Part shown: in pieces, positions 35,126 to 45,299 of the stretch
Layout of the letters: each line of letters begins with the position of its first letter
Numbering within the stretch: position 1 is the first letter of the stretch
Origin: Bacteroidales bacterium
GTDB taxonomy: Bacteria; Bacteroidota; Bacteroidia; Bacteroidales; F082
Direction: 5' to 3'
DNA: 64,000 nucleotides
Assembly: GCA_017537965.1 (NCBI GenBank)
Contig: JAFYJV010000029.1
Coordinates: forward strand, 27,957 to 91,956
Notes under the pieces: generated by a model
Databases searched by the model: none
Seen by the model: only the letters and a program-made list of their open reading frames with translations
Told to the model about the DNA's origin: nothing
Program-made: the position numbers and the translations under genes

Positions 35126-38100
35126 GGCATATTGAAGTTAATTGATAATTGTGGTTCGGTATTTATTTGAACTGGGACGACCTTCATCGAGTCTTCCAGA
35201 TAAACGAGATAGGCTTCGATGGGTTTGTTGACCATGGTCTCCAGGATGTGTTTGTATCTCAGCAGCTGTTCTTTATGCTGTTTGGTGGGCTGGCCGGTTT
35301 TGTAATCCAGCAAGAAGATCTTGTCAGGGAGTTCGGCGTAACGGTCGGGACGCAGGATGCCGTAGTCTTGGGTGAGCAGCTCGCATTCGTTTTTCACCTT
35401 GGCTTGTGGGCTGAAGGCGTCACGAAGGGCGGGGTGCCGCATCATCTTTTCGAACACCTCTGTTAGCATCGTCGCCGTGGGGGTGTCGATGAGTCCTTCG
35501 TCGAGATAAGGCTTCATTGCCTTTTCCACGTCGTCTTTAAAGGACACCTCAGAGAGGATTTTGTGGACGAACTTGCCCCATTCAAGCGGCTCAAAGCGGG
35601 CGGTGGGATTCATCCAAAACATGCTCGGGTTGGGGTCGATGGAGATCTTGTTGAGCCAGGTGCTGGAGGATGACTCGTTGAAGAAACTCTTGATGGGCGT
35701 TTCCTTCTTTTCCTCCACCTTGAACAAATCGGGGTCGCCAAACTGATAGACAATAGGCCATTCCTTTCCGTCTTGTCTTTCATGGATTTGGAATGTGAAT
35801 GGGAGGTTGTCTTTCTGCAGGAAAGCGTTGATGGGACTCTTGAAGGGATCTTTTACTTGTTGGGTCAAGACATAGAGCCGTTGGATAGGCCGGGTGAATG
35901 CCACATAGGCAAGGTTCATGTTGTCGAGTCGGATGTTGTCGATCTCTTGTTGTCGGAGTAGGTTCACTTGAGGCGACCATGCGATGCGATCCTTGCTAAG
36001 GCTGAACTGAACCTTGTCAATGTTGGGAATGGGGTGGAACCCAAGCTGTTCTGCTGTGAACCATGCCGTCGTCGTCAATGAATTTTCAAGGTCGTCGATG
36101 GCAAACGGATAAATCACGACGGGAAACTCCAGTCCCTTGGATTTGTGGATGCTCATCACCGTGACGGCATCGGAGTTGCTGGTGAGGATGGACAGTTTGT
36201 CTTTCTTTTTCTCCCAATACTCCAAAAAGGCTTCGATGCCGTGTTCATCGGTTGATTGCCATTGATAGACGACATCGAGCAGGAAGTTGATGAATGCGTC
36301 TCCCAGGGTGTTGAATCCGTAGGCTCTCGCCAACGCTGAGCAGAGGTCGTAGAGGCTGTAGGCGTTGGCGAGAAGGGTGGAGAGGAGTTGCGGCTCCAGC
36401 CGCAAGGCGTCCTCGATGGGCTGTTTCCCTTCGGCGATGGCTTCCACCGGATCGAAGACATGGCTGACTTCTCCTGTGAAGCCTGGGCTTTGTGTGACCC
36501 TCCGATAGTAGATGACATTGGCAATGACAGCCTTGTTGTCGCGATGGATGAGATACCTGAGGGTGTGGATGATGAGTTGAACCCTGTCTGACGATCTCAG
36601 CAGGATGGATTCTGGAGAGATCACCTCGATGCCCTCCTTGTGGAGGTAGTTTGCGGCAACGGATCCGTGTTTGTTCTTCCTCACCAAGATGGCGATGTCG
36701 CTTTTTTGGAAGCCGTGTTCCAGCAGCTCCAGGATGAGTTCCTTGACTCGTCGTAGCATGGGTTCATCGCTTTTCTCTTCGGGATCGAACAACTCGATTT
36801 GAACGAGTCCGGCATCCTTTTTTCGGATTGTCTGTTCGATGTCGGTCTTTTTCCCAAACACATTGCTTTCGTCGCAATACACCTTTCTGCTTTCATCAGA
36901 AAGGAACTCCTTGCTGCTGCTTTGGAAGAAGGCGTTGTTGAATTGGACGATGTTGCCAAAGGAGCGGAAGTTGTTTTTCAGCTCTTCGAACTGGAAGTTG
37001 TGGATCAGGTTTTGTTCGTAGGTGTCGAAAATCGGACTATCGGCAGGTTTCTCGAAGATCTTGGGAAGGCTGACGATTTGTCCCACCTCGCCACTGCGCC
37101 AACGGTAGATGGATTGTTTGCCGTCGCCCACGATCATGTTCAGATGCCTGTTTGCCAGGTTGTTGTCGATCAGTGGGATGAGGTTTTGCCATTGCAGGAT
37201 CGAGGTGTCTTGGAACTCGTCAATGAAAAGGTGCTTGATATGCTCTCCAAGCCTTTCGTAGATAAATGGCACGGAGAAGTCGCCCAGGATCTCGTTGATG
37301 CGTTTGTTGAATTCGGAGATATGGACCACCATCTCTTCTCCGATGTATGACTCGATTTCGGCTTTGATGATGGATCGCAGTACATAGAGGCTCAGCGAAG
37401 GGATTTGGTATTTGCAGAACAGATAGTTTCCGATGTTCTTTTGATAATAGTTGAGGAATGGCGTGGCGAACGCCTGCACTTCTTCTTCCAGTTCGGTGTG
37501 CCCATCAGGAAACCAATGATGTATCCCGTCCAGCAGGTCGAGTTGTGTCTTGGTGAGTGGGACAAAGTTCTTGTCCTTGATCTTTTTGAGCAGTGACAGT
37601 CCCGGACTCTTCGACTTGCCTTTGAAGTCGCTGGTGTCAAGCTGATGCTTGTCGATGAAAGCCTCAAGTTGGCTTTCGAATCGGTTGCATTCCCCTTCAA
37701 AGGATTGGAATACCTTGTGGAGATAGGAAACCGTCTCGTTGTATTGTTCTTCCGTCTCGAAATGGTTCTGCTCGTTCTTCTGGAAAGCGGACTCGGAGAA
37801 GAGCGTTTTGACAAATGCATGGATGTCGTTGGCGATCGTCGTTTTCTTTCCAGCCTCGAATTTTGTCTCGCAGAAGTCTTCCAAAATCCTGGTCAAGAAA
37901 GGATTTTCGGGACCGAGCTGTTCGCCAATCCGTTCGGTGATGGCATCGGCAACCTCATCCTCGTCGATGCTGACGTTGAATTGTGACGGGAGGTTCAAGT
38001 CTTTGGCAAAGGAGCGTGCCAGTTTTTGAAAGAATGCGTCGATAGTGCTGACGCAGAAGCTGCTATAGTCATGGATGATCTTTCGGAATAAGATGCTGGC

Positions 38101-38394
38101 GTTGGTTTTCAGTGTTTGTCGATCAACACCCAGGTCCTTCAGCAGGTCGGCTTCCATGACATCCGGATCCTTTTGGATATCGCTGTTGATGATGTCGTTG
38201 AGATGGTTGAGGATCTTCTCTTTCATCTCGTTGGCGGCCTTGTTGGTGAAGGTGATCGCCAGAATATGGCTGTAGTTGGCTGTGGAGGCTTCGTCGTGGA
38301 GGCATAGCTCCAGATACTCTTTGACGATGGTGTAGGTCTTTCCTGACCCTGCAGAGGCCTGATAGACTTTGAAGGGTTTATTGAGCTGGTTCAT
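35122..38394 (-). CDS. UvrD/AddA-like helicase-nuclease
   Basis: The protein has 1090 residues from the ATG at 38394 (MNQLNKPFKVYQASAGSGKT); a start at 38430 would add 12 residues. Walker A is ASAGSGKT at about 13-20, with ITFTNKAANEMKEKI (motif Ia), FIDEFQDTSILQWQNL (motif II), GDGKQSIYRWRSGE (motif III), SIHKSKGLEFPVV and YVAFTRPIQRLYVL (motifs V-VI). The C-terminal nuclease motif is FLLDYKTGQPTKQHKEQLLRY. This is the layout of AddA/RecB double-strand break processing enzymes. An AddB partner is not in the window. It overlaps both neighbours, 17 bases with TamB and 4 with the tricorn-like gene, suggesting one operon. Confidence 0.9.
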   Translation of the reverse strand: MNQLNKPFKVYQASAGSGKTYTIVKEYLELCLHDEASTANYSHILAITFTNKAANEMKEKILNHLNDIINSDIQKDPDVMEADLLKDLGVDRQTLKTNASILFRKIIHDYSSFCVSTIDAFFQKLARSFAKDLNLPSQFNVSIDEDEVADAITERIGEQLGPENPFLTRILEDFCETKFEAGKKTTIANDIHAFVKTLFSESAFQKNEQNHFETEEQYNETVSYLHKVFQSFEGECNRFESQLEAFIDKHQLDTSDFKGKSKSPGLSLLKKIKDKNFVPLTKTQLDLLDGIHHWFPDGHTELEEEVQAFATPFLNYYQKNIGNYLFCKYQIPSLSLYVLRSIIKAEIESYIGEEMVVHISEFNKRINEILGDFSVPFIYERLGEHIKHLFIDEFQDTSILQWQNLIPLIDNNLANRHLNMIVGDGKQSIYRWRSGEVGQIVSLPKIFEKPADSPIFDTYEQNLIHNFQFEELKNNFRSFGNIVQFNNAFFQSSSKEFLSDESRKVYCDESNVFGKKTDIEQTIRKKDAGLVQIELFDPEEKSDEPMLRRVKELILELLEHGFQKSDIAILVRKNKHGSVAANYLHKEGIEVISPESILLRSSDRVQLIIHTLRYLIHRDNKAVIANVIYYRRVTQSPGFTGEVSHVFDPVEAIAEGKQPIEDALRLEPQLLSTLLANAYSLYDLCSALARAYGFNTLGDAFINFLLDVVYQWQSTDEHGIEAFLEYWEKKKDKLSILTSNSDAVTVMSIHKSKGLEFPVVIYPFAIDDLENSLTTTAWFTAEQLGFHPIPNIDKVQFSLSKDRIAWSPQVNLLRQQEIDNIRLDNMNLAYVAFTRPIQRLYVLTQQVKDPFKSPINAFLQKDNLPFTFQIHERQDGKEWPIVYQFGDPDLFKVEEKKETPIKSFFNESSSSTWLNKISIDPNPSMFWMNPTARFEPLEWGKFVHKILSEVSFKDDVEKAMKPYLDEGLIDTPTATMLTEVFEKMMRHPALRDAFSPQAKVKNECELLTQDYGILRPDRYAELPDKIFLLDYKTGQPTKQHKEQLLRYKHILETMVNKPIEAYLVYLEDSMKVVPVQINTEPQLSINFNMP

Positions 38395-41300
38395 GGTTCT
38401 GGGGTTGGCTGGTGGGATTGTTGACTCCAATGAAGGGCCTGTTTGGCATGATGGAACTGCTTTGTTTCTTGAAGAGATCCCTGAACTTATCGAAGCTCTT
38501 GCTGTAGGAGAGGCCTATGCCTTGGGTGTAAGGCGCCATCTTGTAATAGGTGTATTGGTAATAGATGGAGTTGTAGTTGGATCGGTTGAACACTTGTGCG
38601 CTGAAACGTCCATCCTTGGTGATCTTGTAGTCGAAGTTGACGTCACCGACAATGTTGGTGGAGTTAGAAGAGTAGGTGGCTGTTGGGATGATCACTCCAA
38701 AGTTGGTCTCAATGGTCAGACGGTCGTCAAACAACTGTTTTCTCATGGCGACAGTCATCTCTTCGTTGCTCAGATCGCTGCCTGGCTTGTAATTGACGTT
38801 GATGTCGAGGTCGTTGGTGAACTTGGAGATCCAATCGTTCAGTTGGCTGGTCAGCAGCCCGTAGTTGTCCAAGTTTCCACCAAAGTTGAAGGAGTTGAAG
38901 GCAAGCAGATAGATGATCTGAGTGAAGACCGTGGATTGGTTGGTGGTGTCGATGACGTTGAAGACTGCCTGTTGCATGTCTTCGGATGCGTTGGGCAGGC
39001 GGATGCCGAAGCTGATGTCGGGGTTCATCAATTTGTTTTTCAGATGGACAAGGCATTCCACCTTGACGTTGCTAGAACTCATGCTGGTGGTATCGACAAG
39101 TCCGAGGCTGCTGAGAGAGGCTTTCGTGCTATATACGCCAGTGGCGTTGATGGTGCCGTTGACGGGATCACCTGTCCAAGAGATGCTGCTTCCCTGTTCG
39201 AGGGAGAAGTTGCGGCGGATGATGTCCTGGATGTTGAATGAGAGGCTGCCCTCGTTGATGACATATTCGCCGATGAGTGACAGGTTTTTTGAAACCAAGC
39301 CCAGCTTGATGTTGCCGTCTCCCTTGGCTTCCATGGCGCCCAGGTTGTTGGGCAGGCTGATCTTGATCTGTGCGTTTCTGTTGACGTTGAGGTCAAGTCC
39401 GATGTTGAGGTTTGCGGCTTCTTTGGCCTTCTTGGCATTCTTTTCTTCCTCTTCGGCCATGGCTTCTTCCTCTTCCTGCTGGACTTTTTTGTCAACGAAG
39501 GTAATGAATTCGTGCTTGCTGACGCTGTTTTTGCTGCCCAATGGGATGGTCATCACAGTGCCTTTGCTGGTCCTGGCCCTGACTTTGAGATTCAGGTCGT
39601 TAATGGGTCCTTTGACTTCCACGATACCGCTTGCGATGGCGGTGCCATGGAAAGAGGAACTGTTGGCGGCAGTGGTGGCCATGGCTAGGAAGTTCCTGGG
39701 TATCATCGTGATGTTCAGCCTCATGTCTTTAAGGTGGTCGTGGGAGATCTGTCCGACGACCGTCGCGGTGTTGCCCAAGGTGTCAGTCAGCGAGAGGTCG
39801 TTCATGACGATCAAGCTGTCGTTGATGGTGATGAAGGGGCTGAAAGTGTAGAAGGTGTTGAGGAAATGGATCCGGCATCCGCCGTTGTTGATTTTGACTC
39901 CACCATTGATCTCGGGACGGTTGAGTGCACCGCGGATCGTGAGAGATCCATCTCCATATCCCTGGAGACGGTCGGCGATGTTTCCGAGGAATGGAGAGAG
40001 CAAGCCGAGACTGAGGCTGTCGAGTTTGAGGTCGAAGTCGAGGTTGTCGGTCTTCTTCTGAGGATAGAAAGATCCCGAGAGGTCGATGGATTGATGTTGC
40101 TGATTGAGTAGCCCAAGATCCAGATCTATGGAGGCTCGCTCGTTGTTCCATCGGCTGAAGATCTCGGCATCGCCAAAGGGCTCTCCGTTGAAGGCGAGTT
40201 GCTGTATGTCGAGGTTGGCGAAGACGGTCGGCTCCGCCTTGATGTTGCTCACTTCGGCGTTACCATAGACATAACCGTCAAGGTCAAATCCCATTCCTTT
40301 GAACAGGAAGTCAAGGGTCGAGAGGTTGAATTGGTTGAAGGATGCGATGAGGGTGTCTTCGACAGTGTTGGGTACGAATCCGTCAAGTTTTATGCTTTGC
40401 TGGTTGCTTACCAGTTCCACGCTCGAAAGTTGGATCTTGCTGCTGTCAATGGCGATGTAGTTCTCTGGATTGACTTTCCACAGGGTATCGTTGACCCAAA
40501 TGTCAGCATCATAAACGTTAAAGCGTCCGCCATTGGGAAGCGGTACAAAAGAGGTGCGGATGCTGGCCTTGTTGTGGTCGGCATTGTCGGAGTCGTCCCA
40601 GCGGATGTCGGTCAGGATGCTGTCGTTGCGCAGACTAGCAAGGATGTTGAAGTCCTCTAACGAGATGATGGACGGGTCGTGTTCGGTGCTGTCGCGCAAG
40701 ATGATCTCGTCCAAATGCAAACGTGTAGAAGATCTTCTAGAAGAACTGAGGCTTCTGCATTCGATGTTGTTGATTTTTATATTATTGAATTTCAGGTATT
40801 TGGATCTAACCGAGAGATTTAACGAATGGGAACGTGATGTGAAAGTGCCATTCAAGGAGGTGTTTTTCGCGATGGAAAGGTTTGGAACCAGGAACTGGGT
40901 GATGGGTTTAGGGTCTTTGACGTTGAGGTGGACGATGAAGTCTTGGTCGCACGACTTGCCACTTTGCTCGAAAGCTTCGAGTTCCTCGGTCCATTGTGGG
41001 ATCGTCACATAGGAATACAGGTATTGCTTGAAAGCGGTGGAAAGCGTCGTGAAGTCCATCTTTCCAGCCATTTCGAATTCCAGGAAATCGCAGTCGAGAA
41101 GGATCTTTTTCTGCATCAGCTGGTCGTTGACGATGGAGGCGTCGAAGGTGTTCATGACGAAAGCGCCGCTGTTGTTCTCGAAAACGAGGTCTTGTATTTT
41201 CAAGCTGCCTTCCGTCATGTTGAAGTTGTTGATGTTTTTCATGTCGGCGGTGACGGAAGCTGTCAGCAGTGCCTTGTCGTCACCCTTGATGAGGTTGAGC

Positions 41301-42874
41301 TTGTGGAGGTCGGCGTTTGTGATGTTTGCCTTGAAGTCACCGCCGAGCGATTGGGGGTTGCTGAAGTCGAACCGTCCAAGGAAGTCAAGGTTGAGGATCT
41401 TGTCGTCGATGCTGATTTTGCCGTTGAACTGGTTTTTGTGCAGGTTGCCGTTCATGGAGATCTCGTCGATGGTGTTGCCCATCAGGTAGGCGTTGTAGGC
41501 ATTGCCGTCAATGTCGAGGTCGAGGTCGCCTCCCTTGGTCTGACGTCCGATGACGTTGGCTTCCAAGTCGATGTGTCCGATGATGTTGGAGGCGTTGGTC
41601 AGTGTGCCCACATCTAAGTTCTCTGCCTGGATGTTACCTTCAAACACATCGAAATTCGATTCGTTGCGACGCCTGTGTATGTCGGCCTTGACATTGCCGA
41701 TTTCGGAGGTGATGCGAAGGTCGGCCAGGAAATTTTCGATGGATCCCGAGAAACTTCCTTTGACGGTGCCTTGTCCCAACGGAGCCAGCATCGCAGGAAT
41801 GGGTATGGTTTTGGAAGATCCTGGAATGTGGAATTCCGTCAGGTCTTGGTACGAATAGTTCAGCCTGTCGATGTTGATGGTATGGCGTCCCTTCATGAAA
41901 TTGATCGGCTGCAAGGCAAGGTCTCCTTCGAAGCGTGTCATCTCGCCGATGTTGACTTTCAACTTGTTGAGTTTTAAGTCTTTGATAGGTCCTTTCATCA
42001 CCCCTTGCATCTTGACGAGGTCGGGCATGTCGTACAACGCTTTGGCAAAGGGTCCAAGGTCGCTGATCATGAGTTCGCTTTGACGGATCTTGGAGTCGAA
42101 CACAGCCGAGTCCACAAAGCTCTTGAAGGCATGGTATCCAGGGTAGAGGATGTGCAGGTCGAGATCAAGCCGACTGTTGGGAGTTTCCAAAGCGAGTTCG
42201 TCTAACAAAATCCCATGGGAGGAGACATTGACCTTTGAGTTCAGGTTTTTGAGTTCGAAGCCACTCAGTTCCTTGGCGGCGAGTTGGTGGATGATGGCGG
42301 TGATGGAGTCGCCCTGGATGAAAAGATTTTCCATGTCCAACTGGATGCTGTCCAGACTTAGGTTGGAATAATCCATCAGCCCTTGGGCTGTCTTTTCGGG
42401 ATGGTCCTTGTTTTGGTTCCAAAAACGGAAATCCAGGTCGTTGATGCGGATCCTATTGATATTTATTGGGATCGGGTTCTTGTTTTTGTCTTTTTCACGT
42501 CCCGAGGAGAAGACGTCGATCAAAAACTGAAGATTCATGCTGTCTTCTCCTTCGTATTTGGTAAGGTTGGCTTGGGCATGGCTCAATTCCACATGGTCGA
42601 TGTTGATGTTGCCATGGATGATGTCTTCCATGATGGGGCGCACCCGCAACTCCTCAATGCTTATTAAGTTGTTGCTTTTCAGATCGTTGACGTAAAGATT
42701 ATCGATGTGGATGGTGAAGTTTGGAGAGATGTAAAGTCTTCCGATTTTCACTTCGGTGCCAGTCTTTGACGACAGGTAACCACCGGCGATACGGATGGCA
42801 AACTTCTGGATGATAGGATCCTGTATGGCGATAAAGATGCTCATGATGAACGAAAGGAACACCATTATCAGCAC
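38378..42874 (-). CDS. TamB-like translocation/assembly module protein
   Basis: This 1498-residue protein has an N-terminal membrane helix (MVFLSFIMSIFIAIQDP), a long beta-rich AsmA/TamB region of repeated strands and a C-terminal DUF490/TamB domain (NPDISFGIRLPNASEDMQQA, DLDINVNYKPGSDL, YSKSFDKFRDLF). TamB-type proteins span the periplasm and are linked to outer-membrane protein insertion or lipid transport. The start is uncertain: the frame begins with GTG at 42874, leaving no positive charges before the helix, while the frame continues upstream to 42932 with KIIKKKII and only an ATT codon (42922) as a possible start. The divergent tsaD begins at 42931. Confidence 0.88.
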   Translation of the reverse strand: MLIMVFLSFIMSIFIAIQDPIIQKFAIRIAGGYLSSKTGTEVKIGRLYISPNFTIHIDNLYVNDLKSNNLISIEELRVRPIMEDIIHGNINIDHVELSHAQANLTKYEGEDSMNLQFLIDVFSSGREKDKNKNPIPININRIRINDLDFRFWNQNKDHPEKTAQGLMDYSNLSLDSIQLDMENLFIQGDSITAIIHQLAAKELSGFELKNLNSKVNVSSHGILLDELALETPNSRLDLDLHILYPGYHAFKSFVDSAVFDSKIRQSELMISDLGPFAKALYDMPDLVKMQGVMKGPIKDLKLNKLKVNIGEMTRFEGDLALQPINFMKGRHTINIDRLNYSYQDLTEFHIPGSSKTIPIPAMLAPLGQGTVKGSFSGSIENFLADLRITSEIGNVKADIHRRRNESNFDVFEGNIQAENLDVGTLTNASNIIGHIDLEANVIGRQTKGGDLDLDIDGNAYNAYLMGNTIDEISMNGNLHKNQFNGKISIDDKILNLDFLGRFDFSNPQSLGGDFKANITNADLHKLNLIKGDDKALLTASVTADMKNINNFNMTEGSLKIQDLVFENNSGAFVMNTFDASIVNDQLMQKKILLDCDFLEFEMAGKMDFTTLSTAFKQYLYSYVTIPQWTEELEAFEQSGKSCDQDFIVHLNVKDPKPITQFLVPNLSIAKNTSLNGTFTSRSHSLNLSVRSKYLKFNNIKINNIECRSLSSSRRSSTRLHLDEIILRDSTEHDPSIISLEDFNILASLRNDSILTDIRWDDSDNADHNKASIRTSFVPLPNGGRFNVYDADIWVNDTLWKVNPENYIAIDSSKIQLSSVELVSNQQSIKLDGFVPNTVEDTLIASFNQFNLSTLDFLFKGMGFDLDGYVYGNAEVSNIKAEPTVFANLDIQQLAFNGEPFGDAEIFSRWNNERASIDLDLGLLNQQHQSIDLSGSFYPQKKTDNLDFDLKLDSLSLGLLSPFLGNIADRLQGYGDGSLTIRGALNRPEINGGVKINNGGCRIHFLNTFYTFSPFITINDSLIVMNDLSLTDTLGNTATVVGQISHDHLKDMRLNITMIPRNFLAMATTAANSSSFHGTAIASGIVEVKGPINDLNLKVRARTSKGTVMTIPLGSKNSVSKHEFITFVDKKVQQEEEEAMAEEEEKNAKKAKEAANLNIGLDLNVNRNAQIKISLPNNLGAMEAKGDGNIKLGLVSKNLSLIGEYVINEGSLSFNIQDIIRRNFSLEQGSSISWTGDPVNGTINATGVYSTKASLSSLGLVDTTSMSSSNVKVECLVHLKNKLMNPDISFGIRLPNASEDMQQAVFNVIDTTNQSTVFTQIIYLLAFNSFNFGGNLDNYGLLTSQLNDWISKFTNDLDINVNYKPGSDLSNEEMTVAMRKQLFDDRLTIETNFGVIIPTATYSSNSTNIVGDVNFDYKITKDGRFSAQVFNRSNYNSIYYQYTYYKMAPYTQGIGLSYSKSFDKFRDLFKKQSSSIMPNRPFIGVNNPTSQPQNHEPAQ

Positions 42875-42903
42875 AAGGATACTATGGATAATCTTTTTTT
42901 TAA

Positions 42904-42911
42904 TAATTTTG
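42904..42911 (+). promoter_or_regulatory. tsaD: Candidate -7 box for tsaD
   Basis: TAATTTTG matches TAnnTTTG and lies 19 bases before the tsaD ATG. It sits within the possible upstream start region of the divergent TamB-like gene. Confidence 0.5.
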
Positions 42912-42930
42912 AGCCTCCAAATCTCAGTTC

Positions 42931-43953
42931 ATGAACGAATACATTTTAGGCATCGAGTCATCTTGCGACGACACTTCCGCCGCGGTACTTCAAGGCACGT
43001 GTGTACTTTCCAACGTCATTGCCGGTCAGAAAGTCCACGAGAAATACGGAGGCGTTGTCCCCGAATTGGCTTCGCGTGCCCACCAGCAAAATATCATCCC
43101 AGTCATTGACACTGCCTTAAAGGATGCAAATATAAACAAAAATCAGTTATCTGCCATTGCTTTTACGCGTGGACCTGGACTTTTGGGATCCTTGCTCGTA
43201 GGAACCTCATTTGCAAAGGCTTTTGCGCAGACTTTGGACATACCGATGGTGGAAGTCGATCACATGAATGCCCATATCCTGGTGCATTTTGCCACCGATG
43301 CCACCCATACGGAGGTGCCTGACTTCCCGTTTTTGTGCCTTACCGTGTCGGGTGGCCATACCCAAATCGTGGTGGTGAAGGATTATTTCGACATGGAAGT
43401 CATCGGCAAGACCATTGACGATGCGGCGGGCGAGGCCTTCGACAAGACGGCTAAAATCCTAGGGTTGCCCTATCCGGGTGGTCCCGTTATCGACAAGCTG
43501 GCTAAGATCGGCAACCCCGATGCCTTCAGTTTTGCCAAGCCCAACATTCCTGGTTTGGACTATAGTTTCAGCGGACTGAAGACAAGCATCCTCTATACGG
43601 TACGCGACAACCTCAAGCTGAATCCCAATTTCATTGAGGAGAACAAGGAAGACCTGTGCGCTTCGGTGCAGAAGACCATCATCGACATCCTGATGAACAA
43701 GTTGGTGAAGGCCAGCAAGTTGACGGGTATCAAGACGGTAGCCATCGCCGGTGGCGTGAGTGCCAACAGTGGCCTCCACGATGCCATGCTGGCTATGGGC
43801 GAGAAGTACCACTGGAAGGTGTTCATCCCTCGTCTGAGCTATTCGACCGACAACGCCGCCATGGTCGCCGTTGCAGGTTATTTCAAATACCTGAAAGGGG
43901 AGTTCGCCTCGCAGGATCTCACTCCCTACGCCCGACAATCCCTAAACTCCTAA
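42931..43953 (+). CDS. tsaD: tRNA N6-threonylcarbamoyladenosine transferase subunit
   Basis: This 340-residue protein attaches the threonylcarbamoyl group to A37 of tRNAs that read ANN codons, working with TsaB and TsaE. It shows ILGIESSCDDTSAAVL at the start, the metal-binding HMNAH at His111/His115, TVSGGHTQIV near 139 and AGGVSANSGL near 276. The length is normal. Its final codons (LNS, then TAA) fall within a CTCCTAAC repeat tract. The TamB-like gene is divergent. Confidence 0.97.
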   Translation: MNEYILGIESSCDDTSAAVLQGTCVLSNVIAGQKVHEKYGGVVPELASRAHQQNIIPVIDTALKDANINKNQLSAIAFTRGPGLLGSLLVGTSFAKAFAQTLDIPMVEVDHMNAHILVHFATDATHTEVPDFPFLCLTVSGGHTQIVVVKDYFDMEVIGKTIDDAAGEAFDKTAKILGLPYPGGPVIDKLAKIGNPDAFSFAKPNIPGLDYSFSGLKTSILYTVRDNLKLNPNFIEENKEDLCASVQKTIIDILMNKLVKASKLTGIKTVAIAGGVSANSGLHDAMLAMGEKYHWKVFIPRLSYSTDNAAMVAVAGYFKYLKGEFASQDLTPYARQSLNS

Positions 43954-43978
43954 CCTCTCACTCCTAACTCCTAACTCC
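43945..43978 (+). repeat. Tandem CTCCTAA-type repeat between tsaD and the dGTPase gene
   Basis: The tract contains CTAAACTCCTAAC, CTCTCACTCCTAAC and CTCCTAACTCC, ending right before the ATG at 43979. The same word family forms the inserted inverted repeat in the GH97 gene. It includes the tsaD stop codon. Confidence 0.75.
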
Positions 43979-45292
43979 ATGAACTGGTCTGACCTTCTAT
44001 CCAACAAACGCATCGCCTCTTCGCAAAAGAGCGCCGACATCCGTAGTAGCTTCCAGCACGACTACGACCGCATCGTCTTCTCAAGCCCTTTCAGAAGGCT
44101 TCAGAACAAGACCCAGGTGTTTCCGCTGCCAGGCGCGCAGATGGTTCACAACCGCTTGACACACAGTCTCGAAGTGGCCAGCGTAGGACGCTCCATCGCC
44201 TGCCTCACGGTGCAAAAGCTTTCCGAGAAGCATCCCGAGTTGAAGGAACGCCAATCCGACATCGAGACCATCGTGGCATCGGCTTGTTTGGCACACGACC
44301 TGGGCAACCCGCCGTTCGGCCACTCGGGCGAGGATACCATCAGCAGCTTCTTTAAAGACGGTGGAGGAAAGGCGTTGCAAGGCATGGTCAAACCTGAACA
44401 GTGGAGCGACCTCGTCGCTTTTGAGGGGAATGCCAACGCTTTCAGGCTGCTGACTCACCAGTTTGCGGGTCGTCGCCCAGGTGGCTTCTCCTTGACATCT
44501 GCCACCTTGGCCACCTTGATCAAATACCCTTATCCATCATTCAACAAAGGCGATCGAAAGAAATACAACGTGTTTTATTCGGAGATACCTGCCTTTGAGG
44601 AAGTGGCCGGAGAATGCGGATTGCCACGGATGGATGAGAAGCATCTCGTGTATGCCCGCCATCCACTTTCCTATATGATGGAGGCGGCCGACGACATCTG
44701 CTATCTCGTGCTCGACATGGAGGATGCCCATAAACGTGGCATCGTCAGCACAGAGACCATCGAGGATTGCTTCCTCACGTTCTTCAACCCCGAAAAAGAG
44801 GAGGACTTCTTCAAACATAAGGAAACGGCCTATCGTGATGTGAGCGACGTGAACGAGCGTATGGCTTTCCTCCGTGCCATGCTCATCAACAAACTGGTCA
44901 ACTGCGTGAGTGACGTTTTCGTGGAACACTATGATGGCATTATGGAAGGCGGATTCAAAAAGAGCTTGATCTCATACCTTCCTGATTTCGAGAAAAATGC
45001 ACTTGACAAGTGCCGTGAGGAGTCGGTGAAAAACATCTATCGTCATCCTTCAGTGGTGAAGATCGAACTGACGGGTTTCAACGTGATCGGCACCTTGCTC
45101 GAAGAGTTCACCGACGCCGTGATGCATCCCGAAAAGGCCTATAACAAAAAGCTGCTCACCCTGATGCCTGAGCAGTTCAAGTCCCAGCAAGAAGACCCGT
45201 ACTCGAAGATTCAGTCGGTGATTGATTTCATCTCCAACATGACGGATCTGTATGCGGTGCAGATGTATAAGGATTTACGAGGAATTGATTGA
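43979..45292 (+). CDS. dgt: Deoxyguanosinetriphosphate triphosphohydrolase-like protein
   Basis: This 437-residue HD-domain protein should hydrolyse dGTP (or other dNTPs) to the nucleoside and triphosphate. The family motifs are DYDRIVFSSPFRRLQNKTQV, HNRLTHSLEVASVGR and CLAHDLGNPPFGHSGE with His106-Asp107 of the HD pair, later HPLSYMMEAADDICYLVLD with the last metal Asp. The start codon directly follows a CTCCTAAC repeat tract with no spacer for a ribosome site. The next gene begins 7 bases after its stop. Confidence 0.94.
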   Translation: MNWSDLLSNKRIASSQKSADIRSSFQHDYDRIVFSSPFRRLQNKTQVFPLPGAQMVHNRLTHSLEVASVGRSIACLTVQKLSEKHPELKERQSDIETIVASACLAHDLGNPPFGHSGEDTISSFFKDGGGKALQGMVKPEQWSDLVAFEGNANAFRLLTHQFAGRRPGGFSLTSATLATLIKYPYPSFNKGDRKKYNVFYSEIPAFEEVAGECGLPRMDEKHLVYARHPLSYMMEAADDICYLVLDMEDAHKRGIVSTETIEDCFLTFFNPEKEEDFFKHKETAYRDVSDVNERMAFLRAMLINKLVNCVSDVFVEHYDGIMEGGFKKSLISYLPDFEKNALDKCREESVKNIYRHPSVVKIELTGFNVIGTLLEEFTDAVMHPEKAYNKKLLTLMPEQFKSQQEDPYSKIQSVIDFISNMTDLYAVQMYKDLRGID

Positions 45293-45299
45293 CAATGAA

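Noticed and set aside
42795-43109. Plus-strand frame crossing the TamB/tsaD boundary
   Set aside because: It overlaps tsaD in another frame and has an Arg/His-rich shadow composition.
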